Source: Viola odorata (Eukaryota > Streptophyta > Magnoliopsida > Malpighiales > Violaceae). Taken from it: a stretch of 64,000 bases of DNA. The notes beneath the pieces were generated by a model. That model searched no databases. It was not told where the DNA came from and saw nothing but the letters and a program-made list of their open reading frames with translations. The position numbers and the translations under genes were made by a program. The stretch covers positions 32,536,579 to 32,600,578 of the forward strand of contig OY829542.1 in the NCBI GenBank assembly GCA_963691705.1, in the 5' to 3' direction. Of this stretch, positions 45,501 to 54,955 are shown one piece after another. Numbering within the stretch: position 1 is the first letter of the stretch; every line of letters starts with the position of its first letter.

Positions 45501-47586
45501 TACCGATGTGAGATCGTTCCATGGATTAGCGAGTTTCTATCGGCGTTTTGTAAAGGATTTTAGCACCATTGCCGTTCCATTGAATGATTTAACAAAAAAG
45601 AATGTTGTTTTCAGGTGGGAGCAACAACAGGAGGAGGCGTTTGCTACCCTCAAGGAACGGATCTGTGCCGCTCCCGTGCTAGCATTGCCCGACTTCAGCA
45701 AGGCGTTTGAGATCGAGTGCGACGCCAGCGGGTTAGGAATCGGCGCCGTTCTGATGCAAGAGAAACGACCGATTGCCTATTTCAGTGAAAAGCTCAAGGA
45801 TGCCCAACTCCGATATCCTACCTATGACAAGGAGTTCTATGCTCTTGTCAGAGCGTTGGAAACATGGCAACACTACTTGATGCCGAGAGAGTTTATCATC
45901 CACACAGACCATTTGAGCTTGAAATACCTAAAGGGTCAAAGGAAGCTGAATCGGCGACATGCCGTTTGGATGGAATTCATTGAAGCCTTCCCTTACCACA
46001 TTCAGTACAAGCAAGGTAAAGAGAATGTTGTTGCCGATGCACTATCTCGAAGGTACGTGCTCATTACTTCTCTAAATGCCAAATTGCTTGGATTTTCGCA
46101 CATTATCGAACTCTATGCTACCGATTCTGATTTTGGTGATATTTATTTGCATGGCGTTTCTATTTCTGGTTCTAAATTCTACAAGCATGAGGGTTATTTG
46201 TTTAAAGGCAAACATTTATGTATTCCTCATTGCTCTCTTCGTGAATTACTGGTGCATGAAGCCCATAGTGGTGGTTTAATGGGTCACTTTGGCGTGACTA
46301 AAACTTTGGATGTGTTACATGATCACTTTTATTGGCCTCACATGAAGCGTGATGTCGTGCGCATTATTGCTAGATGTTTGACTTGTCGTAGAGCCAAATC
46401 TAAATCTGCTGGTCATGGGGAATACATGCCTTTACCTGTTCCTTCTCATCCTTGGACCGATTTGTCCATGGACTTTGTCGTCGGACTACCCAGGTCTAAG
46501 AACGGTAAGGATAGTGTTTTTGTTGTGGTGGACAGGTTTTCAAAAATGTCCCATTTTATTGCATGTTCGACTACTTCTGATGCTACTCATATTGCTGATT
46601 TGTTCTTTCGTGAAGTAGTCCGTTTGCATGGTATCCCTTTGACGATTGTGAGTGATAGAGATACTAAGTTTCTTAGTCATTTTTGGCGTGTCTTATGGAA
46701 GAAGCTTGGTACTAAGTTATTGTATTCTACATCTTATCACCCACAAACGGATGGTCAAACAGAGGTGGTAAATCGGACTCTTGGCTCCCTTTTACGCACC
46801 CTAGTTCGTAAGCATGTTTCTACTTGGGTTGATCATTTACCGTTTATTGAATTTGCTTACAACCGTGCTGTTCATTCTACTACTCATTACTCGCCGTTTG
46901 AACTAGTGTATGGATTTAATCCTAGAACTGTTTTGGATTTAACTCCTTTTCCTTTGAGTGATGTTGTGAGTTTAGATGGTGCCCAGAAGGCTGATTTTGT
47001 CAAGCAATTACATGCTAAGGCAAAGCAGAACATTGAGCGCATGAATGAGAAGCTGATGCTGAAACGGAACGATGGCCGACGGCTAGTGACGTTCCAGGTT
47101 GGCGATTGGGTTTGGTTGCATATGCGCAAGGAGCGTTTTCCTGCCCAACGCCGCGGCAAGCTATCTCCTAGAGGCGACGGACCGTTCCAGATTGTCGAGA
47201 AGATCAACAACAATGCCTATAAACTGGCGTTGCCGAGTGAGTATGGTGCCGTTAGCTCTACCTTTAATGTTTCTGACTTAGAATTGTTTGATGCAGATGA
47301 CGAGTATGGACTTTCAGCTGATGTCGATTCGGATTCGAGGGCGAATCCTTCCGAAGGGGGAGGGAATGATGCGAATCCACGCATCCAACTACCGTTACCA
47401 CCAGCTGGTCCAATGACTCGAGCCAGAGCTAGAAAGCTTCAAGACCGTTTGTCATCTCTCATTCACAAGGAGCTGGAATGTGAGAGGACAAGTGAGGAAG
47501 CTGCGCTTAGAGAGAAGACACCAAGAGTTGTGAATCTCCTTACATTCACAATGCCCGAAGATGATTCTGCCAGAAACGGCACTTGA
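42511..47586 (+). CDS. gag-pol polyprotein of element B, intact
   Basis: There are 1691 codons in one frame. Residue positions: N-terminal coiled region with ERQLTA repeats (about 28-45); Gag domain (about 155-330); CCHC knuckle CFKCNGRGHKKSEC (about 380-393); retropepsin with IIIDNGSCTNCAS (about 474-487); His-rich tandem repeat linker (about 630-670); reverse transcriptase with YFDD (about 920); RNase H with ECDASG and HTDH; integrase HHCC finger (about 1250-1295) and D,D,E core (about 1320, 1380, 1417); GDGPFQI module; no chromodomain. The last 73 codons (PPAGPMTRARARK tail) lie in the 3' LTR. The start is the first ATG after the leader, MSQEGVQQPDL. All catalytic residues that I can check are present. 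It replicates the element through an RNA intermediate in virus-like particles. Confidence 0.96.
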   Translation: MSQEGVQQPDLSAILAIMMEQLRTLNERQLTANERQLTADARLAKVEALGTINPVPIAANNQRDSRLSDLSEEDDNARRPRDENRRPNLALVPPRRLARRGPQLPYSDWEGEPDEGEGWINTRDGQRRERRDRRDGRREREDDRLDANLNSIKMKIPPFEGTDDPDAYLTWERKIDAIFLCHNYSEGKKVQIAAVEFCGYASHWWEQFNRKRAAVLAGPIANWEEMKQAMRQRFVPAHFHRELHQRLQTLKQGSKGVGAYFNEMEIALAQAKITEETEVTMARFLAGLNADVADALELTQYNTMEEMLHMAQKIEKHRKARSSYKSTGSTPWKKTSWNKDDKTAPAVLKGSASAVVPSKTAPTKPYTPPVDRPATKEIICFKCNGRGHKKSECPNKRVFIIRPTGEEESDDEQEETEPEENGQTDSDIDHQRGDHVRLLVIRRTLSVQSTEEVCDEEQRTNLFHTRGVIDHKGCSIIIDNGSCTNCASVLMVHKLDLPTVKHPKPYHLHWMTDDNGIKVTKQVLVKFRIGKYQDEVLCDVVPMQASHILLGRPWQFDRAANHDGKKNLYKLVKDGQKFTLAPLTQAEVFEDQQWLAKSHAEYEISKQLAREKEGLSVKYIEGNTESVSLKHSHENSKHAEGECKQSHENNKHAEGECKHSHEKSKRAESGIERKGEVNKKKLSVYAKRSEVRRAMLSHNNCFDANRPLLLIRFRSYCLTSNETERHPTVPIGISSLLQEFGDVLPEEMPPGLPPIRGIEHQIDFVPGSAIPHRPAYRSNPEETKELQRQVDDLLARGYVRESLSPCAVPVILVPKKDGSWRMCVDCRAVNKITVKYRHPIPRLDDMLDELSGSIVFSKIDLMSGYHQIRMKEGDEWKTAFKTKYGLYEWMVMPFGLTNAPSTFMRLMNHVLRHLIGKFVVVYFDDILIYSKSLDEHALHLREVFLTLREQKLYAKPSKCSFALEQVGFLGFIVSAGGVKVDEEKIRAIREWPTPKAATDVRSFHGLASFYRRFVKDFSTIAVPLNDLTKKNVVFRWEQQQEEAFATLKERICAAPVLALPDFSKAFEIECDASGLGIGAVLMQEKRPIAYFSEKLKDAQLRYPTYDKEFYALVRALETWQHYLMPREFIIHTDHLSLKYLKGQRKLNRRHAVWMEFIEAFPYHIQYKQGKENVVADALSRRYVLITSLNAKLLGFSHIIELYATDSDFGDIYLHGVSISGSKFYKHEGYLFKGKHLCIPHCSLRELLVHEAHSGGLMGHFGVTKTLDVLHDHFYWPHMKRDVVRIIARCLTCRRAKSKSAGHGEYMPLPVPSHPWTDLSMDFVVGLPRSKNGKDSVFVVVDRFSKMSHFIACSTTSDATHIADLFFREVVRLHGIPLTIVSDRDTKFLSHFWRVLWKKLGTKLLYSTSYHPQTDGQTEVVNRTLGSLLRTLVRKHVSTWVDHLPFIEFAYNRAVHSTTHYSPFELVYGFNPRTVLDLTPFPLSDVVSLDGAQKADFVKQLHAKAKQNIERMNEKLMLKRNDGRRLVTFQVGDWVWLHMRKERFPAQRRGKLSPRGDGPFQIVEKINNNAYKLALPSEYGAVSSTFNVSDLELFDADDEYGLSADVDSDSRANPSEGGGNDANPRIQLPLPPAGPMTRARARKLQDRLSSLIHKELECERTSEEAALREKTPRVVNLLTFTMPEDDSARNGT
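47332..47366 (+). promoter_or_regulatory. PPT of element B with upstream hairpin
   Basis: GATTCG-AGGG-CGAATC (47332-47347) is a perfect inverted repeat; GAAGGGGGAGGGAA (47353-47366) is the polypurine tract touching the LTR start. Confidence 0.88.
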
Positions 47587-48273
47587 CCGTTTGTCACCAA
47601 AACGGCTCTTGTCCGATTCGTTCAAAACGGCTCTTGTCCGTTTCGCTTAAATCGGCACTTGACCGTTTCACTCAGCCATTGCCGTTTCACTCATCTGTCT
47701 CGCGTGCCGATTGCTCAAAACGGCTCCTGCCCGTTTCGCGTGTCCAGAAGCGCGCGTTGACTGAAGTTAAAGTTGTTGACTTTAATTATTTTAGCTTAAT
47801 TAGTTAATTAGACAGTTTTAATTAGTTAAGTTATCTTCCTATTTTGGAAGTCCTACTTCTATTCCTATTTGGTTTACTATTAGGGTTTGTTTGTAACCTA
47901 TATAAGGAACCACTTGGCTACTTTATTAAGTTGGCTGTTATTTGATAAATTGAGTTAATCTCTTCAATCTCCGCCCCTTGTTCAAGTTGGTTGAACCTTG
48001 TTCTTCTTGAGTCCGCAATACTTGAGTCGTATACAAGTAAATCTTGGAATTGTATTATTGTGTCGTTTATCTTAGTGTGATTCTCACATTGTTGAGTCTA
48101 GTCCTAAGAACTCGATTCAAGACCCTTGACTTGAAATCGATTAGGGCTCTTAGCACAGGTTAGCTAAGTGGTCTAAGCTCGTACTCGTCGAGTTATCTAT
48201 TTCCGCAGGAAATCCGTCTTTGAACAAAGATCAAAATTGGTGCTACGCATCCTAAGGAACCAGGATCGTATCA
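47367..48273 (+). repeat. 3' LTR of element B
   Basis: It is 907 bp with three differences from the 5' LTR. It contains the stop of gag-pol (47584-47586), which falls in the first AAACGG unit. TATA at 47899-47907. Right TSD CATCC at 48274-48278. Confidence 0.96.
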
Positions 48274-48278
48274 CATCC

Positions 48279-48489
48279 TTAACTTTATATACTAGGGTTT
48301 TAACTTTGGTTAGTTACCAAAGTACCCTACTAGTATATGTTAGGTATTATCAAATAATATCCTAGTAAAACTACACCAAGTATTTATTTAACTCCTTAAA
48401 TAAATACACCGAATATTTATTTAACTCCTTAAATAATTATTATTAATTCTTTCGATTCAATTGGTTAGTTTTTGGGTACAAGACCAACA
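48279..48489 (-). repeat. Copia-type 3' LTR, proximal part
   Basis: On the minus strand it starts TGTTGGTCTTGTACCC at 48489, right after AAGTGGGAGAT, the usual copia PPT. It continues at 40687 beyond element B. Two AATATTTATTTAACTCCTTA-like repeats lie near 48383 and 48411. Confidence 0.8.
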
Positions 48490-48680
48490 ATCTCCCACTT
48501 GCTCTTAAACGTACACCAATATCAATAGAGTTAACGCATCTGTCATCAGCTCATTCTTATGTGCGACCCTATAGGTTCATCTAGAGTTGGCAGTAGAATA
48601 AAACATTTTAGTCTACAAGTCGTAAGCGGCCTCTAGCAAGACGTTACGACATCCCAAGTTAAATGAAGGTCGATTTATGG
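48490..48680 (-). mobile_element. 3' end of copia internal region, truncated
   Basis: Minus-strand GAGCAAGTGGGAGAT (48490-48504) is the polypurine tract. The following 175 bp is non-coding 3' internal DNA. No pol remains before unrelated sequence begins near 48680. Confidence 0.65.
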
Positions 48681-50257
48681 ACTCGGGAAGGTGTTAGGCA
48701 CCCGAGTCTCATCCTAAAAAGGTTACCGATTGAAAGAAAGAGGTGTAAAAAATATTTGAAAATAAGTAATGGGCCCTTAGAGGAATCACCAGTTTAGTAT
48801 TTTTTGTTGGTCAGGATTGGTTGGGCTGGTCGGGACTGATTTTTAACGGAATTAACCGTTTAATCTTTACTATAGCGGATGCCCTCTATAATCATCAGGC
48901 CAATGCTATTAACCGTTTAATCTTTACTAAAGCGGACGTCCTCTATCATCATTAGGCCAATGCTCACGAAGCAAATCGAATTCTAACATTTCTATATGAT
49001 CATGCATACGAAGCAATTCGAGTTCTAACATTTCTAAATGATCATGCATACGAAGCATATGCGGAAAGCTTTGATATAAATAAAAGGGTGAGAAAGGTGT
49101 ACTTGTAAAGGGGTATCGATAGGTTCACCCTACAAAGACGAAACTATGAGTACGAGTAATAATACATGATAAACAAACAAATAAATATTTGATAATTATC
49201 GCAAGCAAGCAAAACAATTAATTTTAACAATTAAACGCAAGCAAAATAATTAATTAAACATTTATAAGTACGCAAAAATAATTAATTAAACAATACGAAC
49301 ACATAATTAATCGGCACGAAAAATAATGCGATGGGTCGAGTCATCGATATGGCCCATTGGGCCGAGAAGTCCGACCCAACAGCTGGGCCCACAACACGGG
49401 CCCAATGGCCAAGCCCAGTAGATGGGCCAAGCTACTTCCCTTTCTCTTCTCCACTTGGGCCAAAGAACAAACAAGCCCATGACCAACAAATTTAAACCAA
49501 GCCCAACCCGTCTCCTCTTTCCCTCCACTGCATCGTCTTCTTCCTTGGATCTTCGGCGCCACTGCCGGCAACCAACGACAAAATCAACCAGGAGAATGCA
49601 GGCGAACGACCGACCAGAACAGACCCAAAGCACCACAATAATCAAGGTGCCCAAACACAATTCAATTAAACCACAAAACATCAAGTAATTCGCGAAATCA
49701 ACAACCAAAATCAAGTCAACAATTAAATCCAACAACAACCACAATTGAACAAATCAGGAGCAGCAAATAAATCAAGATAGGTGCAACAATTAATTCGTAT
49801 GAAGAGCAGGCAATTAATTCTAAGAAGGTGCAATAATTAATTCCAACAGGAGCAAGCTATTTAATAAAAACTAGAGCAGGCAATTTAAATAAAAACAGTG
49901 ATTGAAATGAAACCTCGCTTGAGCTGCTGTCGAGAGGGAGAGAGTGTGGGAATTTAGCGGGAGAGAGTTTGTGAATTGGTCCCCCTTTTGCTGCTTGAAG
50001 ATTGAAGGGTATTCATAGGCTAGCGGTCGCGAGTGAGCTTGGTGAGCAAGGAGCGCGTGAGTGGTGACGAGGCAACCGGTGATGATCAAAATATGTCGAC
50101 GAAGTAGAGAAGTGATGTGCCATAAATGGTTGGTGGTAAGCTTGTGTTGACGATGGCCGATTGTGATGATGATTTGCGTTGGGGGAGAGGCCGAGGAAGA
50201 CTTGGGGGCGAAGGGTGGTAAGTGAGTCAGTTCAGGAGGAAAGGTGACGAGGCTGAG
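48681..50257. other. Repeat-derived DNA without a gene
   Basis: It contains an inverted-type motif around GACTCGGGAAGGTGTTAGGC (48680s), a duplicated stretch (48857-48890 and 48907-48945; also 48970-49000 and 49015-49045), and a GGGCC/GGCCCA-rich block (49350-49450). Open frames there look like chance. CTGAG (50253-50257) is the left TSD of element C. Confidence 0.45.
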
Positions 50258-51589
50258 TGATACGATCCTAGCCCCGAGGCTAACCCTAGCGCACGCACAA
50301 CACGCACATGCCTTGCGACTAAGGCCAATCAACCCAAAGCGTCGAGCCCAAGATGTTCCAAAGCTTCAAGGGAGGTTACAACAACCTCTAGACATGGAAA
50401 CTAGGCAAGGAACGTTGCAGGATCAAGTCCTTAGGAGAAGGATGACATGGAAGGTGGCTTGGAGGCGCATAGTACAAGGTTGCACATCTACACGAGCCAA
50501 TTCATGGAAGAAAGGTTTCAAATCGGGTTCCAAGATAAATAAAAGACCGATTGGGATCTTAGGAGAGCCTCTGCCAAGTTTGAGGGCATTTGGACGAGCA
50601 ACTTGCAAGATGGCCCGTTGCTACTTTTGCATGCACAAGTGTCCTAAGCGCAAACATGACGGACAGCGTCATCGGACCATATCTCGCTCATCAGAAGTTA
50701 GAATCATGCGATCTATATCAATTATGAAACCTCATTATGTATTCTTCATTGTATCCAAAATTCAGATCAAACGGACGTACCGTTTGTTTGTTATGGCTCG
50801 TTACATTTTCACTGACAGTAATCCTACACGGACGAGGACTTCAAAACGCGTCCGTCAACGCCAACGACCATTCTTCATACCAGTCAGGCCCGGACCAGGA
50901 AGAGGAGCACCCTCCTACTATTTTTGGGTCTTAGCTATCAAATGGGACAAGTTTCAGCCCAATTGGACAAGCCAATCAACAGTTAGGGTGGGGAGACATT
51001 TTGGTGCGCAGTGTGAACGCGAGCAGCCCGCAACTTGGAGAATTCCGCCCAAACCTTGGTCTGATGATACGAATGCTTCTAGGATGTTCTAGAAATATTT
51101 TTTGGTATTTATTAATTAGTTTTTACAGTTATTAGACTAGTAGAAGTTCTATTTCGAAGTTACTTAGGAGTTCTAGTTAAAATAGGTTTTCTAGTCTTAG
51201 TTAAACTTGTATTGTTTATGCCTATTTAAAGGCAGCCGCTTGGCTTAATAAAATAAGATCATTTTTTACCAAAAACCCTGAGTTAAATTGGTCTCAACAT
51301 TGTTCAAGTCTTGAACCTTGAATCCTTTGAGTCCGAACACTCGAAGAACAACTCAAGTAAATTGAAAGTTCAAAATCCATCACAAGACATCGGTAAGGTC
51401 AGCTACGCTCGCCTTCACTCACCCTTGTGAGAACCTCATCAAGGCATCGGCTAGGCCAGCGAGAGCTCGTCTATGCTCACCCGACGTGAGTCCTATTCAA
51501 ATCATGTTATCAAAGACTTCCGTAACGAAATCCACACTTGAACAATGATCGCAAAAAGGAGAATCGATCCAAGCCTAGCAAGGATATCA
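50258..51589 (+). repeat. 5' LTR of element C
   Basis: Starts TGATACGATCC and ends AAGGATATCA, a 3-bp deletion from the GGATCGTATCA seen in the 3' LTR. An open frame of 282 codons (50244-51092) lies in U3. Confidence 0.93.
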
Positions 51590-51591
51590 GT

Positions 51592-51603
51592 TGGTAGCGG
51601 AGC
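51592..51603 (+). promoter_or_regulatory. Primer-binding site of element C
   Basis: TGGTAGCGGAGC two bases after the LTR, the same core as in B and E. Confidence 0.75.
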
Positions 51604-52374
51604 GAAGGCCGTTCAAGTTTGGTTAGTTATTTATTTAAATTCTATTTTCGTTAAATTCTTGTGTCGTTAAATTCTTGTGTCGGTTTACTCTAGTCCGGAG
51701 TCAATCACCCTTCACCCATTTAGTTATTTTCGTTTTTTGGTTAAGTCGGTTTAGAAATCAATTTTCTAAATCAAGTTTTCCTTTGCGTTTGTGTTTTTAT
51801 TTAGACAAATCTAGTCCGATTTGTTTGTCTTATGTCTACCAAATAGAGTCACAAAAAATCAGTCCCCCAAAGTGTCAAAATAGAGTCACAAAAATCAGTC
51901 CCCAAAGTGTCAAAATAGAGTCACAAAAATCAGTCCCCCAAAGTGTCATCAAAGTGTCACCAAAAAACAGTCCACCAAAAGTGTCAGTGTCGAAATCATA
52001 TTTCAATACATATCTGTTGAAGTCCGATTTCAGTGAAAGAGAGTCCGTTGGAAAGCTGGGTCTGTTACGAATCTGAATCAAAATGAATCAAGTGATTCGG
52101 ACACCGGAGTCAAAAGTTACAGCCAAAGTCCCAAGACGTGTTCCTTTAGTCGTTGTTTCTTAGAGTCAGAAAATTCTGGAACCGAAACACAAAATCAATA
52201 TATAGGAGGACAGCCCAGAAAATTCTGAAATTTTTACACAACATATTTGGAGCTTTTACGGATCTACTGCAAGAAGAATCGCTTAATTCGGAGGTCAGAC
52301 GTGGAAGATATTGATTTTACAAGTTGCAGACACAAGCTGTGAGCGAAAAACGCAATTTTTAAGACATCAATATC
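51604..52374 (+). other. Leader of element C
   Basis: 0.77 kb, non-coding. It holds a short tandem repeat: AGAGTCACAAAAATCAGTCC recurs near 51846, 51878-51900 and 51917-51935, spaced about 36 bp. Confidence 0.6.
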
Positions 52375-54267
52375 ATGGAGAGAGCGAGGTATGAGGCAGT
52401 GGACAGGAGGAGAAGGGGCCAACATGAGTTTGCTATGTCTAGCCCAAGACATGAGCCAAGGATACACAAGCATGAGACATCATGGCACACAAGCGAGCAA
52501 GGGCATGCACTACCATGGTTCGAAGATAGAGCGGAATGCAAGCCCTATTGGCACACAGATAGATTGGAACGTGAACCACCTTGGCATGTGAGTAGACCCG
52601 AACGCCAGTCACAAAGTGAGCGTTTGTATGAGGAGGTTGCGCATGAGAGAGCCTATGAGAGGCTAGGGCAGAATGTTAGGTACGAGAGGATGGAGACCCC
52701 ACCAACTTTCGTTCCCAGGAAGCCCCCGGTTGGCTTAAAAGCCAATGATGAAACCTTAGAGGAGATGTCATGGAAAGAATTGGTTAATCACCTCAGAGAG
52801 GAGGTTGAAGAGGTTAGTAAGGCGCTGGAACAAAAGAGAAGAGAGGACCGTGAGTTGGCTATGTCGAGACCAAGATATGATCCGAAGGTAGTCAAGGGAA
52901 CAAGTCCATCACCGAGCGCACCATGTTTCAAAGAGCAAGATAAAACACTTATCACTAAGTGTGAGTTAGGTGTACAAGAAGAGGCAGCAGCGAGTTCAAG
53001 CATGGTACAAGGTGCCTTTTATACTCGTTGCCTAGTAAAAGAGAAGGGTTACTCAATAGTGATCGATGAAGGAAGGTTAGCGAATCATGCAAGTACATTG
53101 ATGGTGCACAAGACAGGCCTTCCAACGACAAATCATCCAAAGCCATACCTGCAGCGTTGTATGCTCAGCGAAAGGGACTTGTTGGTAACTAAGCAAGTCT
53201 TGATTTCATTTTCTATTGGGAAGTTCAAGGATGATGTGCTTTGCGATGTGATACCAATGAAGTCGAGCCATATACTTCTTGGTCGATCATGGCTGCAAGA
53301 GAAAGGAGTCACTCAAAGAGGCAAGGACGGTCGTTACAAATTCATAAAAGATGGTCGAAAGATCTCCTTAAGACCATTGATGGCCCTCGAAGTCGTTAAG
53401 GATCAACAATATCTAGAAAACTCATATGGCGAATGGAAAAAGGCTAGGGATGTTGAGAAGGAAAGAGGAAACTTAAGAGTTAAAAAGGAGAAAATAAATA
53501 AACAAAACATCCCCCATGAAAAGAGTGAGCATGGGTTGAAAGAAGAGAATTGTACTCATAAAAAGGACGAGTTGAGTGAGAGTACCGAAGGGAGAGAAAG
53601 TGGAAACGCACTAGTAGTGCAAGAGATTGTTCTTGGCAAAAAGAGTGAAGCTTTGCCGAAGCAATTGAATTTTACTAACCCTTATCCAATTGTTTTCTCT
53701 TCTTCTATTTCATCTTCTTTAGGGCAGAGAAAGAAAGAAGTTATTAAAGAGGATGAGTCCCCTAAGCTACTGCAATTGAAGTGGAAGAAACATAGCAATT
53801 CCGTGGAGCATATTGCGCCAAGCCCTAGACGAAAGGGTGTGGTTGGATTAAACTTTCTTATAGCGGAATTGTGGAGGTATGTGGACATCATTAGTGCATA
53901 TGATTCTAGAGTTGAATTTAATTTAATTGATGATGGTCCTATGCAAAAGCCTAAGGCCGAAACACTTGCTTTTGAGGAGTACTTGTGGAAACGCATGAAA
54001 TTTGGGGTTTTGGTTAGGCCAAGAGATGAGATAGTTGTACCAACAGATATTTATGGTGATTTCTTACAAGTTGGTATGGCTAGTATGTCTGGTAGTGTGT
54101 CTCTTGAGAGGGTTTGGTATTGGTACGGTTTATCCATAGAGTTTGTGTATAAGCGCCGAAAAAGACTTTGGCGATGTAGGGCAACAAGGATGGAGAAACC
54201 TTGGGATACCGAGCTCACAACCTTATGCATCTCTTTATTGGAGACAACCTACGATGGAGAGAAGTGA
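52375..54267 (+). CDS. Element C protein 1: unknown N-terminus plus retropepsin-like domain
   Basis: There are 630 codons. Residues 1-110 are Arg/His/Glu/Trp-rich with SWHTSEQ, YWHTDR and PPWHVSR repeats. About 125-165 is a likely coiled coil (EEVEEVSKALEQKRREDREL). About 214-345 aligns with the retropepsin part of element B (FYTRCLVKEKGYSIVIDEGR against B's HTRGVIDHKGCSIIIDNGS; HILLGR shared), so the protein was built from a family-1-type gag-pol. The active-site Asp remains but DNGS is DEGR. About 365-400 keeps a decayed His-rich linker. The last 170 residues (GLNFLIAELWRYVDIISAY onward) match nothing I recognise. No zinc knuckle and no Gag domain were seen. It may aid packaging; this is inference. 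Confidence 0.7.
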   Translation: MERARYEAVDRRRRGQHEFAMSSPRHEPRIHKHETSWHTSEQGHALPWFEDRAECKPYWHTDRLEREPPWHVSRPERQSQSERLYEEVAHERAYERLGQNVRYERMETPPTFVPRKPPVGLKANDETLEEMSWKELVNHLREEVEEVSKALEQKRREDRELAMSRPRYDPKVVKGTSPSPSAPCFKEQDKTLITKCELGVQEEAAASSSMVQGAFYTRCLVKEKGYSIVIDEGRLANHASTLMVHKTGLPTTNHPKPYLQRCMLSERDLLVTKQVLISFSIGKFKDDVLCDVIPMKSSHILLGRSWLQEKGVTQRGKDGRYKFIKDGRKISLRPLMALEVVKDQQYLENSYGEWKKARDVEKERGNLRVKKEKINKQNIPHEKSEHGLKEENCTHKKDELSESTEGRESGNALVVQEIVLGKKSEALPKQLNFTNPYPIVFSSSISSSLGQRKKEVIKEDESPKLLQLKWKKHSNSVEHIAPSPRRKGVVGLNFLIAELWRYVDIISAYDSRVEFNLIDDGPMQKPKAETLAFEEYLWKRMKFGVLVRPRDEIVVPTDIYGDFLQVGMASMSGSVSLERVWYWYGLSIEFVYKRRKRLWRCRATRMEKPWDTELTTLCISLLETTYDGEK

Positions 54268-54955
54268 TGAGAGAGCTTGGAGAGTGAAGTGTTATTCGTT
54301 GGTTTGCAAGTTTGAGTTATTTAGTGAATTTTCACTTATGTTTACTTGCAACCCATGCGGCTTTGATTTTATGTTTATGGGTTCATCGAATCCTTGGTGT
54401 GTGGAGTACTTGGGAAGTATAAGAGTTCACAAGGAGTTGATGATAGCACAAGGGCAAGCCGTGGTACACATGAAAGGTTTAAGTGTTCCTTATGCGACTA
54501 AGGGATACTTAGAGAGATTGAAGCGGTTCTTGAAGGTTGTTGATAGAGGAAGGATGTTCTTACACCAGCCTTGGTTGCCTACTCAAGTCAACAAGACAGC
54601 CGCCATGAGAGATGTTGGTTTAGACCAAACCACCGCCGCACACAAAGGCACCACTGCCGAGTTGGATGCCTTGGGTATTTCCTATCATTCTTATGTTTCC
54701 TTTGCTGTTTCTCATTTGGAGAGTGTTGCTGCCATTGGGGGAACAGATTCGAGGGCGAATCTTTTTGAAGGGGAAGGGAATGATACGATCCTAGCCCCGA
54801 GGCTAACCCTAGCACACGCACAACGCACACGCCTTGCGACTAAGGCCAATCAACCCAAAGCGTCGAGCCCAAGATGTTCCAAAGCTTCAAGGGAGGTTAC
54901 AACAACCTCTAGACATGGAAACAAGGCAAGGAACGTTGCTGGATCAAGTCCTTAG
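54143..54955 (+). CDS. Element C frame 2, overlapping frame 1 and entering the LTR
   Basis: There are 270 codons in the +1 frame relative to protein 1, overlapping it by 125 bp (54143-54267). The text RVKCYSLVCKFELFSEFSLM onward has no recognised domain. It runs over the hairpin/PPT as TDSRANLFEGEGND, the same peptide position as in the gag-pol of A and B, and stops 175 bp inside the 3' LTR. Element D codes the matching end (DTLGISYHFHVSF..., minus strand). Either a frameshift mutation split one protein, or a +1 shift joins them. An independent start is possible but weak. Confidence 0.5.
   Translation: MCISAEKDFGDVGQQGWRNLGIPSSQPYASLYWRQPTMERSDERAWRVKCYSLVCKFELFSEFSLMFTCNPCGFDFMFMGSSNPWCVEYLGSIRVHKELMIAQGQAVVHMKGLSVPYATKGYLERLKRFLKVVDRGRMFLHQPWLPTQVNKTAAMRDVGLDQTTAAHKGTTAELDALGISYHSYVSFAVSHLESVAAIGGTDSRANLFEGEGNDTILAPRLTLAHAQRTRLATKANQPKASSPRCSKASREVTTTSRHGNKARNVAGSSP
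54746..54780 (+). promoter_or_regulatory. PPT of element C with hairpin
   Basis: GATTCG-AGGG-CGAATC (54746-54761) followed by GAAGGGGAAGGGAA (54767-54780) and the LTR start. Confidence 0.88.

Larger units (their letters stand above)
40688..48273 (+). mobile_element. Intact young Ty3/gypsy element B (family 1)
   Basis: It is 7586 bp: 907-bp LTRs (40688-41594, 47367-48273), primer site, leader, one uninterrupted gag-pol frame, PPT. TSD CATCC on both sides. By eye the LTRs differ at only three positions (C/A near 41089/47768, A/G near 41336/48015, A/G near 41386/48065), about 0.33%. No defect was seen, so it may be able to transpose. The single gag-pol frame and its run into the 3' LTR recall the CRM branch of plant chromoviruses; that placement is inference. 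Confidence 0.97.

Noticed and set aside
49307..49744. 145-codon minus-strand open frame
   Set aside because: Built from GGCCCA-rich simple sequence, no motif, no matching neighbour; likely chance.
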